NCBI RefSeq assembly: GCF_014637345.1
Contig: NZ_BMEX01000008.1
Span: forward strand, 62,001 to 126,000
Direction: 5' to 3'
DNA length: 64,000 nucleotides
Source of the DNA: Kroppenstedtia guangzhouensis
Lineage (GTDB): Bacteria; Bacillota; Bacilli; Thermoactinomycetales; DSM-45169
Shown in pieces: positions 1 to 8,278 of the stretch. Numbering within the stretch: position 1 is the stretch's first letter; each line of letters begins with the position of its first letter. The notes beneath the pieces are model-generated. The model was given only the letters and a program-made list of their open reading frames with translations. It did not search any database and had not been told where the DNA came from. The translations under genes were made by a program, and so were the position numbers.

Positions 1-1289
1 GCTGGCAACACATCCGTGATAACGCCAAAAAGCCGGAGATCGGCCGCATCATCGACGATGCCATGGTGGCCATTGAAAAGGATAACCCTTCGCTCAAAAA
101 TGTATTGCCCAAGGATTATGCCCGTCCCGATCTGGACAAAACCCGGCTGGGGGAGATTATCGACCTCTTCTCCTTCAAGGTGGGGGACAGGGAGAGCCAG
201 TCCAAGGACGTGCTGGGACGGGTTTATGAGTATTTCCTCAGCCGCTTTGCCAGCGCCGAGGGGAAAAACGGCGGCCAGTTTTACACCCCCCGCACGGTGG
301 TCAAGCTGCTCGTGGAAATGATCGAACCCTACAAAGGGCGGATCTACGACCCCTGTTGCGGTTCCGGGGGCATGTTTGTCCAGAGTGAATCTTTTATCCG
401 CGCCCATCAGGGGAAGATCGGGGATGTGGCCGTCTACGGCCAGGAGTCCAACCCCACCACTTGGCGCCTGTGCAAGATGAACCTGGCCATCCGGGGGATC
501 GACGGCAACCTGGGGAGCAAGCCGGCGGACACCTTTCACGAGGATCTGCACCAGCACCTGCGCGCCGACTACATCCTGGCCAATCCTCCCTTCAACGTCA
601 GCGACTGGGGCGGGGAACGGCTGACCGAGGACAAGCGCTGGAAATTCGGCACACCCCCGGTGGGAAACGCCAACTACGCTTGGATCCAGCACATGGTCTC
701 CAAACTGGCCCCCAGCGGCGTCGCCGGTTTTGTCCTGGCCAACGGCTCCATGTCCACCAACCAGACCTCCGAGGCCGCCATCCGCAAGGGTTTGATTGAA
801 AACGATCTGGTGGACGCCATCGTCACCCTGCCGGGACAGCTCTTCTATTCCACCCAGATCCCCGTCTGCCTCTGGTTCCTCACCAAGAACAAGGCGGCCC
901 GGGGTCATCGGGACCGGCGGGGGGAGATCCTCTTTATCGATGCCCGCAAACTGGGCCACATGGTGAGCCGCATCCACAAAGAATTCAGCGAGGAGGACAT
1001 CCGCCAGGTGGCCAACACTTACCACGCTTGGCGGGGACAACGGGAAGCCGGGGAGTACAAGGATGTGAAAGGATTCTGCAAGGCGGCCACCCTGGAGGAA
1101 GTGCGAAATCATGAATACATCCTCACCCCTGGTCGCTATGTGGGCATCGAAGACACCACGGAGGACGGCGAACCTTTTGCAGAGAAGATGACCCGCCTCA
1201 CCGGGGAGTTGGCGGACCAATTCGCCAAGTCGCAACATCTGGAAGAAGAGATCCGCCGCAATCTGAAAAAAATCGGCTTTGACTTTTAA
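1..1289 (+). CDS. hsdM: Type I restriction-modification DNA methyltransferase subunit M (5' end outside window)
   Basis: Modification subunit of a type I system; it methylates adenine in the target set by HsdS, using SAM. The frame is open from position 3, upstream of the first ATG at 63, so the gene starts before the window. Visible are the [11 protein letters not shown] segment (about nt 270-300), SAM motif I DPCCGSGG (about nt 348) and catalytic motif IV NPPF (about nt 582), typical of the N6-adenine methylase HsdM family. The C-terminal helical tail is intact to the stop. It leads an operon with hsdS and hsdR. Confidence 0.95.
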   Translation, partial: WQHIRDNAKKPEIGRIIDDAMVAIEKDNPSLKNVLPKDYARPDLDKTRLGEIIDLFSFKVGDRESQSKDVLGRVYEYFLSRFASAEGKNGGQFYTPRTVVKLLVEMIEPYKGRIYDPCCGSGGMFVQSESFIRAHQGKIGDVAVYGQESNPTTWRLCKMNLAIRGIDGNLGSKPADTFHEDLHQHLRADYILANPPFNVSDWGGERLTEDKRWKFGTPPVGNANYAWIQHMVSKLAPSGVAGFVLANGSMSTNQTSEAAIRKGLIENDLVDAIVTLPGQLFYSTQIPVCLWFLTKNKAARGHRDRRGEILFIDARKLGHMVSRIHKEFSEEDIRQVANTYHAWRGQREAGEYKDVKGFCKAATLEEVRNHEYILTPGRYVGIEDTTEDGEPFAEKMTRLTGELADQFAKSQHLEEEIRRNLKKIGFDF

Positions 1290-1334
1290 ACCATACTTTC
1301 AGGAGGGGTTGCCGATGGGGCGGGACGGAGACCG

Positions 1335-1535
1335 ATGGATAGGATTCATGGATCCCCGACGGGGTCGGGGGAACAGCGACTGAACAAAAGAGTGCTCCAT
1401 ATGCTCCTCCGCTTCGGCCACCGGGACTTCCTCCTCCGCCACCTCACCCGTCACCGGCCGGAGAAGCTGATGGAGAAATATTGGAGGAGGAAGGAACGGG
1501 AAACGGAAAGACAGGAAGCGCAGATGACATCTTAG
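1335..1535 (+). CDS. Small basic hypothetical protein between hsdM and hsdS
   Basis: A 66-codon ORF fills the hsdM-hsdS gap. The product is Arg/Lys/Glu rich and probably helical, and its second half (LNKRVLHMLLRFGHRDFLLR onward, from about nt 1383) looks protein-like. The start is unclear: the ATG at 1335 has no good ribosome site, and an in-frame GTG lies at 1392. A strong AGGAGGGG at 1301 instead serves an ATG at 1315 in another frame that encodes 22 residues and stops at 1383, close to where the longer ORF becomes protein-like. A small coupled gene or a frameshifted small protein are both possible. I recognise no family. Confidence 0.4.
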   Translation: MDRIHGSPTGSGEQRLNKRVLHMLLRFGHRDFLLRHLTRHRPEKLMEKYWRRKERETERQEAQMTS

Positions 1536-1552
1536 AGAAGGAGTGATGGGGG

Positions 1553-2803
1553 ATGGGTGTTGAGGGATGGGAGAATTATAAGCTTTCAGAGATAGTGGAG
1601 ATTATTGGCGGAGGAACCCCCAAAACATCAATGAAGGAATATTGGAACGGCGATATTCCATGGTTATCAGTAAAGGACTTTAATAATGATTTTAGAACTG
1701 TTGTTCAATCCGAGAAAACCATAACTAAGCAGGGATTGGAAAATAGCTCTGCAAAACTTTTGGATAAAGGTGATATTGTAATTTCTGCTAGAGGAACGGT
1801 TGGGGAATTGACCCAACTTGGCCGACCGATGTCTTTTAACCAATCTTGCTATGGATTAAAAGCGAAAAAAGTCACAACAAATGACTTCGTTTATTATCTT
1901 TTAAAACATCAGATTAAGGACTTGCAACAAAAAACCCATGGTTCAGTTTTTGATACTATCACGAAAAATACCTTTAATATGTTGGATGTAGTTCTTCCCC
2001 CTCTCCAAGAACAAAAACAAATCGCCGCTATCCTCTCTGCCTTGGATGACAAAATCGAACTCAACCACCGGATCAGCCAAACGCTGGAGGCCATGGCCCA
2101 GGCTCTGTTCCAATCCTGGTTCGTCGACTTCGAACCCTTCCGGGACGGGGAGTTTGTGGAAAGTGAGCTGGGGTTGATTCCGAAGGGGTGGGAGGTTGTT
2201 AGTCTTGACCAAATAGCCAGTTTTTTGAATGGAATTGCAATGCAAAAATTCCCTCCTGAAGGGAGAGAGTATTTACCTGTAATTAAAATCAAGGAGTTGC
2301 GCCAGGGGTTTACAGATCAGAATAGTGGAAAAGTAAGTACTAAAATTCAAGATCAATATATCGTGAACAATGGTGATGTAGTTTTTTCATGGTCAGGAAC
2401 CTTGGAATGTAAGATATGGTGTGGGGGCAAAGGTGCTTTAAATCAGCATCTATTTAAGGTTACATCAAATCGATATGAGAAGTGGTTTTTCTATTTCTGG
2501 ATACAGAAACATCTGGAACGGTTTAGGAGAATTGCTTTAGATAAGGCAACGACCATGGGACACATAAAACGAAAAGACCTAAATGACTCCAAGGTCTTGA
2601 TACCTAATGATGAGATATACACAGAGATTAATCGTCTAATCAAGCCTTTGATTGAAAAATATGAAGGACTTCTAATTGAGACCCAAACCCTGCAATCCCT
2701 CCGCGACACCCTGCTGCCCAAGCTGATGTCCGGGGAGATTCGCGTACCCATCGAAGAGAAGGAGGCATCCCATGATCGATCTGACGGAACCGAAGCTGGA
2801 TGA
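1553..2803 (+). CDS. hsdS: Type I restriction-modification specificity subunit S
   Basis: DNA-recognition subunit of 416 aa with two target recognition domains (TRDs) separated by conserved helical spacers. The first TRD begins GWENYKLSEI and covers about nt 1560-1985. The central spacer (PPLQEQKQIAAILSALDDKI, about nt 1996-2190) ends in GLIPKGWEVV, which opens the second TRD (about nt 2195-2660). The distal spacer is TQTLQSLRDTLLPKLMSGEI. The TRDs are clearly more AT-rich than the spacers and the flanking genes, as expected if TRDs are exchanged by recombination. The stop overlaps the hsdR start by 32 bp, so the two are translationally coupled. Confidence 0.93.
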   Translation: MGVEGWENYKLSEIVEIIGGGTPKTSMKEYWNGDIPWLSVKDFNNDFRTVVQSEKTITKQGLENSSAKLLDKGDIVISARGTVGELTQLGRPMSFNQSCYGLKAKKVTTNDFVYYLLKHQIKDLQQKTHGSVFDTITKNTFNMLDVVLPPLQEQKQIAAILSALDDKIELNHRISQTLEAMAQALFQSWFVDFEPFRDGEFVESELGLIPKGWEVVSLDQIASFLNGIAMQKFPPEGREYLPVIKIKELRQGFTDQNSGKVSTKIQDQYIVNNGDVVFSWSGTLECKIWCGGKGALNQHLFKVTSNRYEKWFFYFWIQKHLERFRRIALDKATTMGHIKRKDLNDSKVLIPNDEIYTEINRLIKPLIEKYEGLLIETQTLQSLRDTLLPKLMSGEIRVPIEEKEASHDRSDGTEAG

Positions 2804-5800
2804 GCCGGCGGTGATGGAGTGGCTGGAGGAGTTGGGGTTTGAGCGGGCTTACGGGCCGGAGATCTCTCCGGAGGGGGAGTATCCCGAGCGGGGGGATTAC
2901 GGGGAGGTGATCCTGGAGGAGCGGTTGCGGGAGGCGCTGACCGGGATCAACCCCCATATCCCCCCCGAGGGAATTGAGGAAGCGGTGCGCAAGGTGAAGA
3001 TCCCCCAGGGGATGGATCTGTTGGAGAACAACCTCGCCTTCCACCGTATGATGACCGAGGGGGTGGATGTGCAGCTGCGGCGGGAGGACGGCAGTATCAA
3101 GACGGACAAGGTGTGGCTGTTGGATTATGCCCGGCCGGAGCGCAACAACTGGCTGGCGGTCAACCAGTTCCGGGTGTGGAAGGGATACGGCCATAAGCCC
3201 GTCCGCACTGATGTGATTCTCTTTGTCAACGGAATGCCCCTGGTGCTGTTTGAATTGAAGAGCGCTCTGGATGAGGAGAAAGAGCTCACCCACGCCTACA
3301 ACCAGATCCAAAACTACAAAGCCTGGGCTCCCGATCTGTTCACCACCCACGCCTTCTCCGTCATCAGCGACGGAACCAACGCCCGGGTGGGGACGCTGAC
3401 GGCGGATGAGGACCGTTACATGTGGTGGCGCACCATGGACGGTGTCGAGGTGGCCCCCGACAGCATTCCCCAGATGGAAGTGCTGATCAAGGGAATGCTG
3501 TATCCACCCCGGCTGTTGGATCTCCTGCGTCACTTCCTCCTGTTCCAGACCGATGGCCGCCACACCTCCAAGATCCTGGCAGGATACCATCAGTACCACG
3601 CCGCCAACAAGGCGGTGGAGAGCACCCTGCGGGCGACGGAGGAGAAGGGGGATCGCAAGATCGGGGTAATCTGGCACACCCAGGGCTCGGGGAAAAGCTT
3701 GTCCATGGTTTTTTATGCCGGCAAGCTGATGCAGGAGCTGAACAATCCCACCCTGGTGATTCTCACCGACCGCAACGACCTGGATGATCAGCTCTTCGGC
3801 ACCTTCAGCCGCTCGCAACAGCTGCTCCGGGAGGCGCCCGTACAGGCGGACAGCCGGGAGAATTTGCGGGATCTGCTGGACCGGGAGTCCGGGGGCATCA
3901 TCTTCACCACCATTCACAAATTCGCCCCGGACAAAAAAGGGGAGCCCCTGGGCGCGGTCACCCATCGCAGGAATGTGGTCGTCATCGCCGATGAGGCCCA
4001 CCGCAGTCAATACGGATTGAAGGCCCGGGTAGTGAAGAAGAAGGATCAGGCCCAGGTGAAGTACGGCCACGCCAAATACATGCGGGATGCCTTGCCCAAC
4101 GCCTCTTTCATCGGCTTTACCGGAACCCCGGTGGAACTGGCGGACAAGAACACTCCGGCGGTCTTCGGTGACTATATCGATATCTACGATATGACCCGGG
4201 CGGTGGAAGACGGGACCACAGTGAAGATCTACTATGAGAGCCGTATCGCCAGGCTGGAGCTGTCTGAGGCGGAGAAGCCCCGCTTGGATGAGGAGTACGA
4301 GGAGATCACTGAGTACCAGGAAGCGGAGCAACGGGAGAAACTGAAATCCAAGTGGTCCCGGTTGGAGACCCTGGTCGGTTCGGAAAAGCGGGTGCAGCAG
4401 GTGGCGCAAGACATCATCCATCACTTTGAGGAGCGGCAGCAAGCCATTACCGGCAAAGGGATGGTGGTTACCATGTCCCGCCGCATCGCCGTCGATCTCT
4501 ATGATAAAATCATTCAGCTGCGTCCGGATTGGCACAGCGACGATCTGGAGCACGGGAAGATCAAAGTGATCTTCACCGGCGGGGCGGCGGACGACGAGGA
4601 GAAGATGCGCCCCCACCACACCACCAAAAAAGAGCGGGAACTGTTGGCCAAAAGGATGAAGGATCCGGAGGACCCCCTCGCCATGGTGATCGTGGTCGAT
4701 ATGTGGCTGACCGGTTTCGATGCCCCCTGTATGCACACCCTGTATGTGGATAAACCGATGCGGGGGCATAACCTGATGCAAGCCATCGCCCGGGTCAACC
4801 GGGTGTTCCGGGACAAACCCGGCGGGCTGGTGGTGGATTATATCGGGATTGCCGATTCCCTCAAGACCGCTCTCACTCAATATACCGAAAGCGATCGCCG
4901 CACCACCGGTATCGATACAGAGCAAGCGGTGGAGGTGTTGTTGGAGAAGTACGACCTGATTCGGGATCTTCTCCATGGCTTCGATTACCGTCTGTTCCTG
5001 GAAGGTGGACCGTCGGAACGGATGCGGAGCATCACCCAAGGGTTGGATTACGTCCTCGGTTTGGGAGAAGAGGGGAAGAAGAGGTTTATGCAGTGGGTGA
5101 CGGAACTTTCCAAAGCTTATGCCCTCTGCTCCACGACAGAACAGGCGGAGCGGATCAACCGGGAGATCGCCTTTTTCAAAGCGATCAAATCCGGCATCGT
5201 CAAGCTGATCCCCGCTGACAGCCGGCGCAAATCGGCTTCCCAATTGGATGCGGAGATCAACCAGCTCGTGTCCAAATCCGTCATCTCCGAAGGCGTGGTC
5301 GACGTGTTGGGCTCCGTCGGACTGAACAAGCCGAATATTGCCATTCTGTCCGATGAATTTTTGGAAGAGGTCAAAGGATTGGAACAGAAAAACTTGGCGG
5401 TCGAGTTGCTCCGCCGCCTGCTCAAAGGGAAAGTCCGTGCGGTGCAACGGGACAACATGGTTCAGGCCAAAAAATTCTCCGAGATGCTGGAGCAAGCGAT
5501 CATCAAATACCAGAACCGGGCGATTGAGACGGCCCAGGTGATCGTGGAGATGATCGAGTTGGCCAAACAGATGAACCAAGCCCACCGCCGGGGGGAAGAC
5601 TTGGGCTTGTCCAAGGAAGAAGTGGCCTTCTATGATGCCTTGGCCAGCAATGGCTCCGCCAAGGAAATGATGGAGGACGACCTCCTGAAACAGATCGCAC
5701 GGGATCTGACCCGGGCCATCAAAAACGACATGAGCATCGACTGGAACCTGCGCGAGAGTGTCCAGGCCAAGATGCGGGTCAACATTAAGAAACTGCTGAG

Positions 5801-5897
5801 AAAATACGGCTACCCGCCGGATCAACAGAAGGACGCCATCGAAACTGTCATGAAGCAGGCCCATCTGATGTGTCTCAGTGAATCGGAAACACGTTAA
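2772..5897 (+). CDS. hsdR: Type I restriction endonuclease subunit R
   Basis: Motor and nuclease subunit, 1041 aa, a normal length. The N-terminal PD-(D/E)xK nuclease region shows FELKS near residue 160. The superfamily 2 translocase core follows: Walker A HTQGSGKSL near residue 305, DEAHRSQYG near 406, FTGTPVE near 451, and a C-terminal helicase motif with QAIARVNR. A long helical C-terminus for M/S contact runs to DQQKDAIETVMKQ. The ATG lies inside the end of hsdS. The frame is intact, so the system is probably active. Confidence 0.95.
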   Translation: MIDLTEPKLDEPAVMEWLEELGFERAYGPEISPEGEYPERGDYGEVILEERLREALTGINPHIPPEGIEEAVRKVKIPQGMDLLENNLAFHRMMTEGVDVQLRREDGSIKTDKVWLLDYARPERNNWLAVNQFRVWKGYGHKPVRTDVILFVNGMPLVLFELKSALDEEKELTHAYNQIQNYKAWAPDLFTTHAFSVISDGTNARVGTLTADEDRYMWWRTMDGVEVAPDSIPQMEVLIKGMLYPPRLLDLLRHFLLFQTDGRHTSKILAGYHQYHAANKAVESTLRATEEKGDRKIGVIWHTQGSGKSLSMVFYAGKLMQELNNPTLVILTDRNDLDDQLFGTFSRSQQLLREAPVQADSRENLRDLLDRESGGIIFTTIHKFAPDKKGEPLGAVTHRRNVVVIADEAHRSQYGLKARVVKKKDQAQVKYGHAKYMRDALPNASFIGFTGTPVELADKNTPAVFGDYIDIYDMTRAVEDGTTVKIYYESRIARLELSEAEKPRLDEEYEEITEYQEAEQREKLKSKWSRLETLVGSEKRVQQVAQDIIHHFEERQQAITGKGMVVTMSRRIAVDLYDKIIQLRPDWHSDDLEHGKIKVIFTGGAADDEEKMRPHHTTKKERELLAKRMKDPEDPLAMVIVVDMWLTGFDAPCMHTLYVDKPMRGHNLMQAIARVNRVFRDKPGGLVVDYIGIADSLKTALTQYTESDRRTTGIDTEQAVEVLLEKYDLIRDLLHGFDYRLFLEGGPSERMRSITQGLDYVLGLGEEGKKRFMQWVTELSKAYALCSTTEQAERINREIAFFKAIKSGIVKLIPADSRRKSASQLDAEINQLVSKSVISEGVVDVLGSVGLNKPNIAILSDEFLEEVKGLEQKNLAVELLRRLLKGKVRAVQRDNMVQAKKFSEMLEQAIIKYQNRAIETAQVIVEMIELAKQMNQAHRRGEDLGLSKEEVAFYDALASNGSAKEMMEDDLLKQIARDLTRAIKNDMSIDWNLRESVQAKMRVNIKKLLRKYGYPPDQQKDAIETVMKQAHLMCLSESETR

Positions 5898-5920
5898 CCG
5901 AGGGGAGTGGCATCGATCGT

Positions 5921-6715
5921 ATGAAGGAACAACCTCTTTTTGCCTTTTTGGACAGATGGCAACCGGCAGCGGCCAGGGAAGCGGGGGATGTGGAGCGGAT
6001 GGTCTACCACGATCCGCCCTCCGCTCTCATCCGAAGCCGCAAATGGCTGGAAGGGATCGTGGGTTGGTTGCTGAAAGAGGAAGGAGTCGTCGATGTCTAT
6101 GAAAACCTGGCCGAGCGAACCCGGGCGTTGAAGCGGGAAGGGATTATCACCGAGCCGATCTTCGATGCGATGGAGCAGCTCCGGCTGGAAGGAAACAAAG
6201 CCGCCCACCAGAGCGGATACGGCACAGTGGAGGAATCCCTGAGGGCCCACCGCCATCTGTACCAGCTGGCGGTCTGGTGGACGGAAGTGTATGGGAGCGC
6301 CGACTTCCAGGCACCCCCCTACCGCCACCCCCCGGTGAACAGAGGGGTGGACACGGCAGAGATCGAGCGGGTGATCAGCCGGGCGTTGAATGAGAAATTG
6401 GACAGTATGGAATCGATGTTGAACAGACACCGGGAGCCGGCAACGGCTACGGCGGTCCAAACCGCTGAACCGAAGACGGTCACGGATTCCTCCTCCTTTT
6501 CCCTCACCAGATACCTGCAGGAGCAGGGCCTGGAATGGATCGACAAACGGGCGGCCGGAGGAACCCTGTGGGTGGTGGGAGGCTGGGAACTGAACAAGGT
6601 ACTGTTCCCCCTCAAAGAACGCAAGATCTACTTCCGCTTTACCCCCAAAGGCGGCCGGGCAACCCAACGGAAGCCAGCATGGTACTTGCTGAACAAGGCG
6701 TCCAAAGATATTTAA
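5921..6715 (+). CDS. DUF4145 domain protein linked to the type I RM operon
   Basis: Protein of 264 aa. The first ~120 residues resemble the DUF4145 domain often found fused to or beside type I restriction subunits: SRKWLEGIVGWLLKEEG, a REGIITEPIFDAMEQLRLEGNKAAH helix pair, then HRHLYQLAVWW. The C-terminal ~80 residues (LEWIDKRAAGGTLWVVGG) form a separate small domain I do not recognise. The ATG at 5921 follows GAGGGGA, and the gene starts 24 bp after hsdR, so it is probably cotranscribed. An accessory role in restriction or phage defence is inferred from position only. Confidence 0.75.
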   Translation: MKEQPLFAFLDRWQPAAAREAGDVERMVYHDPPSALIRSRKWLEGIVGWLLKEEGVVDVYENLAERTRALKREGIITEPIFDAMEQLRLEGNKAAHQSGYGTVEESLRAHRHLYQLAVWWTEVYGSADFQAPPYRHPPVNRGVDTAEIERVISRALNEKLDSMESMLNRHREPATATAVQTAEPKTVTDSSSFSLTRYLQEQGLEWIDKRAAGGTLWVVGGWELNKVLFPLKERKIYFRFTPKGGRATQRKPAWYLLNKASKDI

Positions 6716-6743
6716 AAAGTATGGAGGAGTGAATACGAAAGAG

Positions 6744-7307
6744 ATGAGCAGCTACTTCTTCTCAGAATGGCTGTTGGATACCCGGGTGGAAGAGATCCCC
6801 TTTCATTGGTATACGGTTCCTCTTAAAAATTTGGGTGAAGCCGAAGTGGAGGCAGAGACTGCTACCATTGTACGGAAACTGAGAAGAAATCATCCGGGGT
6901 AGGCGATCGCTTCCGCCGGACATCTGATTGGAGCCTTTCAGCCGGTTGCTTCTGATGAGATTCAACTTCAGGGAGAGGAGAAGCGCGAAATTAACCCTTC
7001 CATTCCCTTGGAACGAAGGCTGTGGGAACGTCTTTTGAGTAGGAGTTTTGAGTTATCGCAAAACCGTGCAGATTATCGGGCCTCTTACGGTAAGGTTATA
7101 CCAAGAAAACCGACGCAGGTGGTGGGTGGAATAGAAATCAGGCGTTACCTTCAGTTTGATATGAATGTGGACAAGTCCGGTAGGATTGCAATGGGCTTTG
7201 AAATCGGGGCATGTTACCGACTCATGTTGAAATGCCGGTACAGTCGGTATAAAGGCCTAAAAACACTGATGACACAGAAAAAGAACATTGGATCATCAGT
7301 GGGCTGA
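6744..7307 (+). pseudogene. Remnant of a long prokaryotic Argonaute (N-terminal part), with in-frame stop
   Basis: Reading from the ATG at 6744 (GGAGGAG upstream) gives 52 residues to an in-frame TAG at 6900-6902. The same frame then continues for 134 more codons to 7307. Read through the stop, the product resembles my memory of the N and linker regions of long bacterial Argonautes such as KmAgo: a VxxIVRKLRRN helix, then HLIGAFQPV, then REIN..IPLERRLWERLL, then a beta segment YLQFDMNVDKSGRIAMGFEIG. The PAZ, MID and PIWI portions are absent. It lies directly after the restriction cluster. The assignment needs a profile search. It is clearly a broken gene. Confidence 0.45.
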
Positions 7308-7384
7308 AGTCGGGGTACTACATGTTCTTTCGGACCTATAGGTGGAGCAGTAACCCTGAATTGATTCCTTCTCGTCACTATTAA
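7253..7384 (+). pseudogene. Short coding remnant overlapping the end of the Argonaute-like fragment
   Basis: In a frame shifted from the preceding fragment, codons from 7253 read through EHWIISGLKSGYYMFFRTY and end ..PSRHY at a TAA (7382-7384), right before a terminator. It has no start or ribosome site of its own and looks like the C-terminal tail left after an internal deletion. I do not recognise the family; it may be the end of the same decayed gene. Confidence 0.25.
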
Positions 7385-7424
7385 TCTCCCGATCCCCTCT
7401 TGACAGGGTCGGGAGATTTGTTTC
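7383..7424. terminator. Rho-independent terminator, probably bidirectional
   Basis: AATCTCCCGATCCC pairs with GGGTCGGGAGATT (one bulge), followed by TTTGTTT. It closes the restriction/Argonaute-remnant transcript. Confidence 0.8.
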
Positions 7425-7446
7425 GCTCTTTTTTACACCGATTCTG

Positions 7447-7532
7447 CGCATTCTGTTTCGGCTTGCGCATCTGCAGCAGGAGGGGGACCACCAGTAGCAG
7501 TAAGGATGCGATCAGAAAGGTGAGGGAGATCG
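7447..7532. repeat. 86-bp duplicate of the tctA 3' end (distal copy)
   Basis: This segment matches 8279-8364 with one mismatch (C/T near the middle) and in the same orientation. The second copy is the last 28 or so codons of tctA. The match stops abruptly on both sides. With its partner it brackets 746 bp holding the immunity gene at 7547-7993. Confidence 0.9.
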
Positions 7533-7546
7533 CGAGACCCATATTT

Positions 7547-7993
7547 CTACGATTGTAATTTTGCTTTCAACTTCCGAACATCAGAAAAAAATTCTTCGAC
7601 AATCCAATCTTCCAATTGGTAATCGGGAGATACAATTTCTTTATGAAGAATTGCATGAACTAGCCTTTCTGTTTGAATTCGCAATCTATCATTTTTGCGC
7701 CAAAAGTTTTTGTCAATCCTCGACAGCAAATTCATTAACTCACCCGATGTCATATGACCCAACATCGGATTTTCCCAGAGCCGACTAAGAACTTCCGGAA
7801 GAATATATTCAATATATATGTTTTGTCTTAAGCATCTAGCCAGGTCAAACACAGACATCCTGGAAATTTGTGTTGATCGGACATCTTCATACCATATAGA
7901 TAATGAATAATTTTCATCGACAGCCACCTCTTTTTTAGTTATCCCCAGCTTTTTTTCGATATCTTTAAAGGATAAATCTATTTTTTTATCCAT
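7547..7993 (-). CDS. Contact-dependent growth inhibition immunity-like protein (orphan)
   Basis: Protein of 148 aa, visibly more AT-rich than its neighbours. The core ISRMSVFDLARCLRQNIYIE, then YILPEVLSRLWENPMLGHMTSGELMNLL, resembles CDI-system immunity proteins of the CdiI_3 type (pattern ..DLxRCLRQN.xLxYLIPxALxxL..). The ATG follows AAGGAGG at good spacing, so the gene looks functional. No CDI, Rhs or other polymorphic toxin lies nearby, so this would be an orphan immunity gene. It sits between the two 86-bp tctA repeats, which suggests acquisition as a small cassette. The family call is from memory of the motif. Confidence 0.55.
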   Translation of the reverse strand: MDKKIDLSFKDIEKKLGITKKEVAVDENYSLSIWYEDVRSTQISRMSVFDLARCLRQNIYIEYILPEVLSRLWENPMLGHMTSGELMNLLSRIDKNFWRKNDRLRIQTERLVHAILHKEIVSPDYQLEDWIVEEFFSDVRKLKAKLQS

Positions 7994-8278
7994 TTAAATC
8001 CTCCTTATGAAACGTTCCAGGAGAGGCAGATCGTGTTACCCTAAAGTTCTCCCTAGAAGCGTTGTGAAACAGTGTTGGCTGGCAAAAGCTCACACTGGAG
8101 TTTATCACAAAAACAGAAGATATATCTCCGTACTTAAAACATTCATGAAATGTTTTTCAGTTTGTATCCAGAACCACAGAAAAGCACCCGATGGGTGCTT
8201 TAAAGAGGGAGATACTCTCGTCTTCACGCTGAAATTATTGAATTTCATTCATTCTTCTATGCTTTACATCGCTTCCGT
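7994..8278. other. Intergenic end of the 7.5-8.3 kb island
   Basis: AT-rich spacer between the immunity gene and tctA. It contains a fragment of repeat family A (8054-8083) and a short hairpin AAAGCACCCGATGGGTGCTTT at about 8182-8202 that could terminate tctA on the minus strand. I see no gene. Confidence 0.5.
8054..8083. repeat. Fragment of repeat family A
   Basis: TAGAAGCGTTGTGAAACAGT followed by GTTGGCTGGC matches one end of the MITE-like repeat at 25477-25613. The rest of the element is missing. Confidence 0.6.

Noticed and set aside
2640-5864. A 1074-codon open frame antisense to hsdR
   Set aside because: It is the complement of a strongly coding, GC-rich gene, has no ribosome site or domain, and is very rich in Leu, His, Gln and Pro, typical of a shadow frame.
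7433-7546. A truncated second tctA gene
   Set aside because: Only 86 bp of match at the 3' end; not a gene copy but a repeat flanking an inserted segment.
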